25,943 nt of DNA from a virus. The stretch covers positions 1-25,943 of IMG/VR virus record IMGVR_UViG_3300047195_000568; one strand, given 5' to 3'. The stretch's first letter is position 1, and each line of letters starts with the position of its first letter. This document shows, in pieces, positions 9,598-16,600 of this stretch. The notes beneath the pieces are model-generated. The model was not told where the DNA came from and made no database searches. It worked only from the letters and a program-made list of their open reading frames with translations. Both the position numbers and the translations under genes were made by a program.

Positions 9598-9619
9598 ATA
9601 TTATCCCCGGATAATATAT
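9596..9619 (-). promoter_or_regulatory. Inverted repeat covering the RBS and start of the beta-helix fibre gene
   Basis: Perfect 11-bp arms (plus strand ATATATTATCC at 9596-9606 and GGATAATATAT at 9609-9619) flank a 2-bp centre. On the minus-strand transcript the 3' arm contains the Shine-Dalgarno GGGGAU and the first two bases of the AUG. A read-through RNA would therefore fold into a hairpin of about ten base pairs that hides the initiation region. The inverted repeat is read directly; the regulatory role is inferred by analogy with T4 late genes. Confidence 0.75.
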
Positions 9620-9624
9620 TTAGC
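9617..9624 (-). promoter_or_regulatory. Late-promoter-like motif (GCTAAATA) overlapping the inverted repeat
   Basis: The motif overlaps the outer end of the 5' arm of the hairpin described for 9596-9619. With T4-like spacing, transcription would start near 9611, inside the 5' arm. Such an RNA would lack most of that arm and could not form the RBS-masking hairpin. Confidence 0.5.
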
Positions 9625-9634
9625 TAATTTGAAT

Positions 9635-10036
9635 TTACCCGGCTGGTAGGGTGTGTACAACGTTTACTGGGGAGTCTAAGGGCGGCGCATCCGTAAATGT
9701 AATGTCGTAGCCACCGTTTACGGTGTATACTGTGTTGGCCTGCTGGTACACCGAGCCTACAAACACAGTAATTTGAGTAGCATCGCTGACTTCTACACTC
9801 ATGGTGAATACTGTTTGGATTCCATCGCCGGTAAAGTTATCCACTGTATAAGTAGGTGCTCCGTTTGAAATGCTAACATAGATAATGCCATTAAAGTATT
9901 CAATTAGGCCTGTGTCGGTATTGTATCTAATAAGACCAAAAACTGGATTATTGGGGCGATTAGCCGTTGAGCCGGTAGGCAAGACTGTACCGGTACTACC
10001 CGATAATAATCGTCGATTTTTGTATAAATTGGCCAT
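9635..10036 (-). CDS. Small tail/fibre-associated protein (133 aa)
   Basis: The product has two recognisable parts. Residues ~1-60 (NRRLLSGSTGTVLPTGSTAN, RPNNPVFGLIRYNTDTGLIE) resemble the N-terminal segment of many phage fibre-like proteins with an RP..P..G.IRYNTDT..(I/L)E(Y/F)F motif. Residues ~65-133 (FTGDGIQTVFTMSV, ITVFVGSVYQQANTVYTVNG, ITFTDAPP, VNVVHT) match a strand-rich module widespread in aquatic phage structural proteins. The start ATG overlaps the stop of the preceding gene by one base (TAATG), implying translational coupling. It sits upstream of the beta-helix fibre. It is probably a virion protein linking or capping fibres; the exact role is unknown. Confidence 0.75.
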   Translation of the reverse strand: MANLYKNRRLLSGSTGTVLPTGSTANRPNNPVFGLIRYNTDTGLIEYFNGIIYVSISNGAPTYTVDNFTGDGIQTVFTMSVEVSDATQITVFVGSVYQQANTVYTVNGGYDITFTDAPPLDSPVNVVHTLPAG

Positions 10037-10350
10037 TAAAGATTGGTGTACGAGGTGATCGAAGTTACTGTAGTATCTGATGAATTTGCGTAAATTGCGT
10101 CGCCTGGGCCAAGCAATAATTTTTCTGAAAACATGTACATTTGTGCAGTTTCAGACGCCGGAATTGCAATATTTGACAAGGCAATATTTGTGGTATCTGG
10201 AGCACTACTATTTGGAACTACATACAAATTTGCAGTCACATTCCCTGGTCCCCAGTTACACATGGTCAATGAAGTAATTACAGTATTTCCTACACTGGTG
10301 TAAATTACATCAGCAGTTGAATTTGAAACTGGGTTAGTTGTTATTGTCAT
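10036..10350 (-). CDS. Small virion-type protein (104 aa), function unknown
   Basis: Not confidently recognised. The 104-residue product reads as one strand-rich domain (ADVIYTSVGNTVITSLTMCN, VTANLYVVPNSS, IPASETAQMYMFSEKLLLGP, GDAIYANSSDTTVTSITSY). This resembles small accessory proteins found among fibre genes of T4-like aquatic phages and is similar in layout to the 110-aa protein at 7643-7975. The ribosome-binding site is AAGGAT, ten bases from the ATG, and it overlaps the TAA stop of the 198-aa gene upstream. The stop overlaps the next start by one base. The 198-, 104- and 133-aa genes therefore form one tightly coupled cistron group, probably encoding parts of one virion substructure. 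Confidence 0.75.
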   Translation of the reverse strand: MTITTNPVSNSTADVIYTSVGNTVITSLTMCNWGPGNVTANLYVVPNSSAPDTTNIALSNIAIPASETAQMYMFSEKLLLGPGDAIYANSSDTTVTSITSYTNL

Positions 10351-10360
10351 AAAATTATCC

Positions 10361-10957
10361 TTAAAATATAATGCCGTAGACTATGGCTTTGTAGTTTGCT
10401 ACAAGCTCATCAACGCCGCCTGCGGCCTCTGAGGTTGTGTATAATCCAGTCCCACCCGAACTCACCACATCGCTATAAACAACTACAGCATTGGCTACAT
10501 TAGCCGGCGGTGTAACTACATTTGTGAATACTTGATGTCCTGTTAAAGTTAATGCATTTGCAGCTTGATCAAAAGTAAGAAAAGCAGAAGCTGCAAATCC
10601 ACCTTGGTAATTGTATTGAATTTGTGTGTTGGATCCAGCCGCAGTATTACCAATATTAGAATACGCAGTAATTGGAGCACCATTGGCACTTACACTATTA
10701 CTGGTTTGCCAGGCATTAACCAAGGTATCAAATCGAAAACCAGAAAATGTACTTGGCCCAGTTTGCATTAACAAACCGCCATCGGTGATAGCCCCACTGT
10801 TATTGGCCGCTACTGTAATAAACGGCGTAGTTGTAATTGCTGGGTATGTATAGGTAACATTACCGTTAAACAATGTTTGTGCATTGATCGTGAATAATCC
10901 ATTCCCGTCATTACAGGTTAGAGTATAATCAGTGTTTACATTTTTAAATGAGGCCAT
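10361..10957 (-). CDS. Structural protein with a single fibre repeat unit (198 aa)
   Basis: The N-terminal ~95 residues (MASFKNVNTDYTLTCNDGNG, TLFNGNVTYTYPAI) are not recognised. The middle contains one clear copy of the unit repeated ten times in the 2114-aa fibre (GSNTQIQYNYQGGFAASAFL, then TFDQAANALTLTG). The C-terminus (SSGGTGLYTTSEAAGGVDEL, then VANYKAIVYGIIF) is non-repetitive. It is first in a coupled trio with the 104- and 133-aa genes and has its own exact TATAAATA motif and an AAGGAT ribosome-binding site. It is probably a virion protein of the tail or fibre system. The shared unit shows common descent or module exchange with the giant fibre. Confidence 0.75.
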   Translation of the reverse strand: MASFKNVNTDYTLTCNDGNGLFTINAQTLFNGNVTYTYPAITTTPFITVAANNSGAITDGGLLMQTGPSTFSGFRFDTLVNAWQTSNSVSANGAPITAYSNIGNTAAGSNTQIQYNYQGGFAASAFLTFDQAANALTLTGHQVFTNVVTPPANVANAVVVYSDVVSSGGTGLYTTSEAAGGVDELVANYKAIVYGIIF

Positions 10958-10975
10958 TAGAAAGATCCTTTTGCT

Positions 10976-10983
10976 TATTTATA
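10976..10983 (-). promoter_or_regulatory. Late promoter, exact TATAAATA
   Basis: This is an exact match to the T4 late-promoter consensus, 18 bp before the ATG of the 198-aa gene and just downstream of the terminator at 11008-11034. It would drive the 198/104/133-aa group as an independent transcription unit. Confidence 0.65.
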
Positions 10984-11007
10984 CTAGTTTAAAGGTACCG
11001 CAATCAT

Positions 11008-11034
11008 AAAAAATCCGCCCGAAAGCGGATTTTT
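11008..11034 (-). terminator. Rho-independent terminator after the 393-aa gene
   Basis: The hairpin pairs ATCCGC (11013-11018) with GCGGAT (11025-11030) around a six-base loop. It is flanked by an A run (11008-11013), which reads as a U tract in leftward RNA, and a short T run. It lies 18 bp beyond the stop of the 393-aa gene. Confidence 0.85.
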
Positions 11035-11052
11035 CATCATAATAAAAGCTGA

Positions 11053-12234
11053 TTATGGATTACTTGGTACTTGTGCCAATACAATTTGGCCAGTTCCGTT
11101 GGTAAATGTCACTGCATCTGCACCTGATTTAGCCGCGGATATAACTTCACTAGCAACAGTGAATGTTAATCCGGTGGTTTGACCAGCTGTAGAAGTTACA
11201 GCGGCACCGCCTACAGTAGCTGACAATGTAAATGTTGTTGAACCGTTTGTAGTTTTAACATAATATGTTGTTGGAGCTGCATAGCCAATGATTGTTCCAG
11301 CTGTTAATGTGTATGTTACACCAGTTGGAGTACCAGCTGTAGTTACAACAGCAGCACCGCCTAAGGTAGCAGACAATGTAAATGTTGTTGAACCGTTGGT
11401 AGCAATGATGTAGTATGTTGTTGGATCACTGTAAGCTGGAGTATCAATACTGCCTGATCCACCAAATGTACCACTAATAGTTACTTTCTGACCTACAACC
11501 ATTGGACGGGCAGTTGCAGCGCAACTAAATTGACCAGCTGTGCCAGTAATGACTACAGTTGCTAATGTTGGGTTAGTAGTTGTTCCACTAACTGTAATTG
11601 GATCATTAACTAATAAAGTACTGAATGCGGCACTACTAAATGTGCCAGCTGTTCCAGTGATATTAACATTGCCAAGAGTAGCAGTTCCAATAGTTTGTGG
11701 CTCAAAGAAGTTAACAAAATACTGAACATTGGCCTGAGCAACACCTGTTGGGAAACTTAAACCATATTTGTTAGTCAAACGCTGTAGGTATACTGTGGCA
11801 ACATTGCCTGTACCATCAGGAACACCAACACCAATACTCATTGAGTTGGCTGTTAAACTAGCATTAGCAACGTTGGCCAAAAAGCAAACGCCTGTTGCAC
11901 CACTTACTGCGCCAGTTACCAAATACTTGCTTTGGCCTTTTTGGCGTGTGATAAATGCAGCCTCTGAACCTTGTCCTGAACCATAAATGTTGGCACTTAC
12001 AGCCACAACTGGAAAAGTTGCTGTACCATCAGCCATGTTGTAATCAGCATTTGGATAGCCAGTGTTTTGTGCGTTGAGTACATTACCACCAACTACACCG
12101 TAGAAGTTAGTACCAGTTAATCCTGGAGGTGTTACAGGATTGGTCAATGTATTGATTTGTGGAAAGCCTGCATCAACTGGAAGACCAGGTGTACCTGCAT
12201 AACCTTGTTTTTGAATTTTTAGAGGACGCCCCAT
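11053..12234 (-). CDS. Repeat-containing virion-type protein (393 aa), function unknown
   Basis: The N-terminus (MGRPLKIQKQGYAGTPGLP) is basic and looks like a particle-associated start. Residues ~85-180 form a mixed domain (AFITRQKGQSKYLVTGAVSG, GVCFLANVANASL, YFVNFFEPQTIG). The C-terminal half holds two pairs of repeats: V.ITGTAG.FS...... V....(I/V)SGT, and TYY(I/V)..TNGSTTFTLSAT, then GGAAV..TAG..TG(V/L)T(Y/F)T. The last pair is separated by exactly 150 bp at DNA level. Such modules are familiar in phage structural proteins, but no function is assigned here. The gene has a strong ribosome-binding site (AAGGAG), a ~90-nt leader with a CATAAATA motif, and its own terminator. It is thus a single-gene unit likely to be strongly expressed, and a head or tail decoration role is possible. 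Confidence 0.75.
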   Translation of the reverse strand: MGRPLKIQKQGYAGTPGLPVDAGFPQINTLTNPVTPPGLTGTNFYGVVGGNVLNAQNTGYPNADYNMADGTATFPVVAVSANIYGSGQGSEAAFITRQKGQSKYLVTGAVSGATGVCFLANVANASLTANSMSIGVGVPDGTGNVATVYLQRLTNKYGLSFPTGVAQANVQYFVNFFEPQTIGTATLGNVNITGTAGTFSSAAFSTLLVNDPITVSGTTTNPTLATVVITGTAGQFSCAATARPMVVGQKVTISGTFGGSGSIDTPAYSDPTTYYIIATNGSTTFTLSATLGGAAVVTTAGTPTGVTYTLTAGTIIGYAAPTTYYVKTTNGSTTFTLSATVGGAAVTSTAGQTTGLTFTVASEVISAAKSGADAVTFTNGTGQIVLAQVPSNP

Positions 12235-12325
12235 TTTGTTTTCTCCTTAAAGAAGTCCGATGTCGGTTCTAGCGACTACGCTGTGGGTATTAGTCCCAGC
12301 ATAAAAGCACTATTGCTTGTAGAAG

Positions 12326-12333
12326 TATTTATG
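12326..12333 (-). promoter_or_regulatory. Late-promoter-like motif (CATAAATA)
   Basis: This seven-of-eight match to TATAAATA lies 91 bp upstream of the 393-aa gene start, in the divergent gap before the glycosyltransferase. It implies a leader longer than that of the other late-type genes here. Confidence 0.45.
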
Positions 12334-12382
12334 TCTGTGCCTGTTTTTTAAGGTGGCTGGTTATATAGGGTTAAATATCATC

Positions 12383-13534
12383 ATGAACACAGACGAACTA
12401 ATCACTAGAGGTAATGAATTTAGAGCTCAGAATCAGCCCGCAGAAGCATTAAAATGCTATGCTCACGCATTTGGGGAAGATATGAATTCTGTGGCTGCTT
12501 TTAACAACTATGGCAATGTACTAAGAGAGTGCGGCCATGCTAAAAGAGCTATTCCGTTTTTACAAGCCGCTATCGAAATGGCTCCGCAATTTGTTACAGC
12601 ACAGTTTAACCTGGCTGTGGCCTACTTGATTTCTGGAGATTATGCTCGCGGATGGCCACAGTATGAGTGGCGCTGGCGTTATGAGCACTTGGATGGCTTA
12701 TTGCCTAAATTTGAACAGCCTCGCTGGTCTGGTCAAGACCTCAAAGACAAAACTATTCTGGTCATTGGCGAGCAAGGGCATGGCGATAACATTCAATTTA
12801 TTAGATTTGTTGAGCCCTTGATTGCAGCTGGCGCAAAGGTCATTGTTCATGTGGATGAAAATACTGCTGTGTTATTTAGAGTAAATTTATTACCACCCAC
12901 CCAGGTAATTACCAATGCTGATCCATTACCATCATTTGATTACTGGACTCCTATAATGAGTATTCCTGGAATTATAGGCGTAACTTTAGAAAATCTGCAA
13001 CATCGTGTGCAGTATTTAACCGCTAGTAAGCAAAGTATTCAACAGTGGCAACAAACATTAGGCCCAAAAAAAGGACTACGAGTTGGTGTTTGCTGGAGTG
13101 GCCGCAAAGATTCTTGGATTAATCAACACAAGGCTATTCCATTTGCGGAAATATTTGAAGTTATCAAACGCAATCCAGAATATCACTGGATTAATTTACA
13201 AGCAGATTGTTCAGAAGAAGAAGGCGCTGCCTTGGCTGGCATTGGAGTCAGTACTTATCCAGGTGCTATTCGTAATTGGGATGATACTGCTGGGCTAATT
13301 CAACACTTAGATGTGGTCATTGCTGTGGATACTGCGGTTGGGCACCTAGCTGGAGCCATGGGTCGTCCATTCTGGTTACCGTTGAATCAGTTTGGTCAAG
13401 ATTGGCGTTGGTTGTTGGATCGTGAAGACAGTCCGTGGTATCCAACTTGCCGTATATTCCGTCAGCCTAGTCTAGGTGATTGGAATACTCCCTTAAAGAA
13501 AATTGAGCAATACTTAACTTGGTTTAAAGTATAG
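12383..13534 (+). CDS. TPR plus GT9/GT41-like glycosyltransferase (383 aa)
   Basis: This is the only plus-strand gene. Residues ~5-105 form about three TPR-like helical repeats (EFRAQNQPAEALKCYAHAF, AFNNYGNVLRECGHAKRAI, AQFNLAVAYLISGDYARGW). They are followed by the WPQYEWRWRYE linker typical of bacterial TPR-glycosyltransferase proteins. The C-terminal ~270 residues are GT-B-like: GEQGHGDNIQFIRF begins the N-lobe, and VGVCWSGRKDSW, WINLQ, DDTAGLIQHLDVVIAVDTAV, GHLAGAMGRPFW and DWRWLLDREDSPWYPT belong to the nucleotide-sugar lobe, as in heptosyltransferase-like GT9 and O-GlcNAc-transferase-like enzymes. The donor and acceptor are unknown. A GTG at 12353 would add ten residues; the ATG at 12383 is preferred because it begins the conserved region. 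It looks like a moron with its own terminator. It could glycosylate Ser/Thr-rich fibres or alter host surface glycans; both are inferences. Confidence 0.85.
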   Translation: MNTDELITRGNEFRAQNQPAEALKCYAHAFGEDMNSVAAFNNYGNVLRECGHAKRAIPFLQAAIEMAPQFVTAQFNLAVAYLISGDYARGWPQYEWRWRYEHLDGLLPKFEQPRWSGQDLKDKTILVIGEQGHGDNIQFIRFVEPLIAAGAKVIVHVDENTAVLFRVNLLPPTQVITNADPLPSFDYWTPIMSIPGIIGVTLENLQHRVQYLTASKQSIQQWQQTLGPKKGLRVGVCWSGRKDSWINQHKAIPFAEIFEVIKRNPEYHWINLQADCSEEEGAALAGIGVSTYPGAIRNWDDTAGLIQHLDVVIAVDTAVGHLAGAMGRPFWLPLNQFGQDWRWLLDREDSPWYPTCRIFRQPSLGDWNTPLKKIEQYLTWFKV

Positions 13535-13540
13535 ACAACA

Positions 13541-13564
13541 AAAAGCCCGTCGACCGGGCTTTTT
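13541..13564. terminator. Bidirectional rho-independent terminator between convergent genes
   Basis: AGCCCG (13544-13549) pairs with CGGGCT (13555-13560) around a five-base loop, with an A run before and a T run after. It lies 7 bp after the glycosyltransferase stop and 100 bp beyond the stop of the 2050-aa fibre gene, and can serve both strands. The remaining gap (13565-13663) shows no gene or RNA that I can support. Confidence 0.88.
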
Positions 13565-13663
13565 ATTTTTGTATTCCAGGATTACCGACCCACCAGCTTA
13601 ATTTTATACTCCACTAAGTCAAGAGTGTAATATACTTATTAAGTGTTGACCGGCTGATAAAAT

Positions 13664-16600
13664 TTATGTGGTAATTGTAACACCCGTTAAATTAATATTG
13701 TTTATTATAGCTTGAGGAACAAAGGCCGCAAATATCCAACCAGTGTTGTTGCTGACATTGGTACTGTTGTCGCCAGCATACCAAGTGTTAGTGGATGGAG
13801 TTACTGTACTATCCCTAATGCTCATATAATTAACTGTAACTGGTCCAGGTCCAGCTAATGCCAGCGTACTTTGAACTCCTGCACTTGAACTATTTAAAGT
13901 TAATACGGCTCCTGTAGCTCCTGCGGCTAACCATTGATTAACCGTGGTAGTTCCGCTGGCTGGTAATGTAACTGTAAACGCTGCTGTTTTAGTATCTGAG
14001 ATAGTGTTCCAGGTATTATTTCCAGTAAATGTATAAGTGGCCGCACCTGTTCCGCTAACCAGCGTTGGACCAATGTTTAAATTATTGTAAGTTTTTCCAC
14101 CACCAGCAAAAGTTTTTGCTGCGGTTGAAGTATCAGATAATATTATAGTTGAAGTACCAGGAACAATAGTTGCTCCTGTGGCTGACCAAACGGTACCAAC
14201 TCCACTGGCAGACCAGCCACCGCGACCCATTACTATAGTACCGCCAGTCAACGAATACGATCCAGCACTAACATTATTTTCACTGGCGTTAAATGTTCCT
14301 GCTGAAACTGTTAATGTTCTGCCGGATCCTACAATCAAAGTATCAGCTAACCCTACAGTACCACCTGCGCCGCTTACCGTAATTGGAAAATCTAAAATTT
14401 GCCCGTTTGATGTTATAATTTGTGTGTCAGAGGTGGCTGCAAATGTTGTTGTTCCTGTGCCACCGGTTGCAGTCATGCCGCTGGATAATGTTAAATCTCC
14501 GTAAATTGTTCTGGCATTGGCTGCTAAAGTTCCACTAAATCCAGTAAAATTTATATCATTCCACATGCCTACTATGCTAACTGTGTCGGTACCGGCTGTG
14601 ACATTAACTGAAGGAACTGTTGCTTCTGTTCCTACCGCTGCAAATCCAAAATTAAGAGTTCTAGTTCCTGTTGCGCCCGAATATGTTGCGTTGATTATTG
14701 GTGTACCAGTATAGGTAAAATTGGTTGCGGTAGTTATTTGAAATATTGTTGCATTGTTACCGGTTAAACTAATTTGCCCAAAGCCAAAAACAATAACCCG
14801 AGTATTTGAATTGTTAGATAAAAATATTCCTGCGGTTAAAGTTTTATTGTTTAAATCTAAAGTACCATTGGTTAATGTGTACGCTTCGGTTGATGCTATT
14901 GTTGTACTATCATCCAATTGAACTGTGCCACCAACACCGTTTTGTGTAATTGATCCCAGTGTTTTACCTGCACTGGTAATGGCTTGTGTGCCTGAAGTGG
15001 CTGCAAATGTCCAGCTGCTGGTACCGGCAGTAAGAGTCATGCCTGAGACTAAAGTTAGATCACCATAAATGGTAGCTGTTGCTGCACCTGGCGACCATGA
15101 GCCAGCGAATCCAACAGTATTTGGAAAACTAATACCACTAAAGTTTAATGACCTAACTACAGAACCTGAAGTCAAGTTTAATGCGTAAGTACCATTGATA
15201 ACTTGAATATCAAGCGCATTAGATTCTGTAAAGCTGGTGGCTGTTACGGTGGTTGCTGTTGCTCCAGAGTTACTAATATATATAGTTGGAGTCCCAGTAT
15301 AAGTTAAACCGGTGCCAACTGCGTTGAACGCTGTGCCCGAGCCTGTGGTTGCAATCCATCCTGTGCCAAATTGGATTACACGAGTTCCGGTGGTTGAAGA
15401 AAATGCCGAGCATGAAAGTATTTGACTGTTGATGTCCAGCGTACCGGCAGTGTATGTATAGGTGCCCGACATAACCACAGTGTCAGCTATTTGTACAGTT
15501 CCGCCAGCAGTGGATTGAGTAATTGCTGCTGTAATTGGTTTACCATTAGTTGTAATTACTTGTATACCAGAGGTGGCTGCCAGAGTTAATGCGCCAGTGT
15601 TAGAGTAGGTCATTGTGGGGCTAAGAGTCAAACTGCCATAGATGGTTCTTATTGTTGCTCCTGAAGCGGTGCCACTAAATCCAATGTAGTTTAAATTATC
15701 ATAAACATTACCAGCTGTTTCAGTCAATGTGTAGGTGCCTGCAATGATGTTAACGTTTAATGCATTGGCCTCAGTAAATCCAATTGAGGTTGTTACAGTA
15801 GTAGCGGTGGCCGAGTTATTGTTGATGTTTACTGTTGGTGTTCCAGTATAGGTTAGGCCAGTTCCGGTAACGCTAAATGCGGTAGCGCCAGATCCTGTGA
15901 CAGTAATAGCACCTGTGCCAAATTGAAATGTACGAGTATTTGTACCTGTAGAACTAAATGATGAACAGGCTAGTTCAAAGTTGTTAAGGTTTAATATATA
16001 TATACCGGTGGTACCCATTGAAAAGCCGGCGGTTAACGACATGGTCAAGTTGTCGGCTAATTGTAATGTGGCTCCTGGATTAAGTTGACTAATTGGTAAT
16101 GTAACTATCAACCCATTGGTTGTAATTATTTGCGTGCCTGAGGTAGCTGAAAATGTTAACCCGCCAGCGCCAGAAGTGGTCATACTTGGAGTCAAGGTCA
16201 CATTGCCATATATAGTTTTAGTGGAGGCTGATATCAAATCGCCACTAAATCCAGTAAAGTCTAAATTATCATATACATTATTACCGCCCTCATTTAATTG
16301 GTAGGTACCTGCGGTAACGTTGACACTTAACGCATTGGTCTCTGTAAAACCTGTTGCAGCAACTATGGTTGCAGCAGTGGCCGAGTTATTACTGATGTTA
16401 ACTGTTGGAGTACCGGTATAAGTCAAGCTGGTACCAACAACGTTGAATGGTGTGCCTGACCCAGTTGTGGTAATTGCGCCAGTACCAAATTGAATTACTC
16501 GAGTTCCGGTGGTTGAAGAAAATGCTAGACAAGAAAGAGTGAAACTGTTAATGTTTAATGTACCAGCGGTGTAGGTATAGGTAGACGTTGACAACAATGC

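Noticed and set aside
12353-12382. GTG start for the glycosyltransferase
   Set aside because: AAGGTGG lies close by but overlaps the GTG itself rather than preceding it, and the extra ten residues are not part of the TPR start. The ATG at 12383 is preferred, though its ribosome-binding site is weak.
13565-13663. Possible tRNA or attachment-site fragment in the gap after the bidirectional terminator
   Set aside because: No cloverleaf, T-arm motif or repeated core could be found; the gap looks non-coding.
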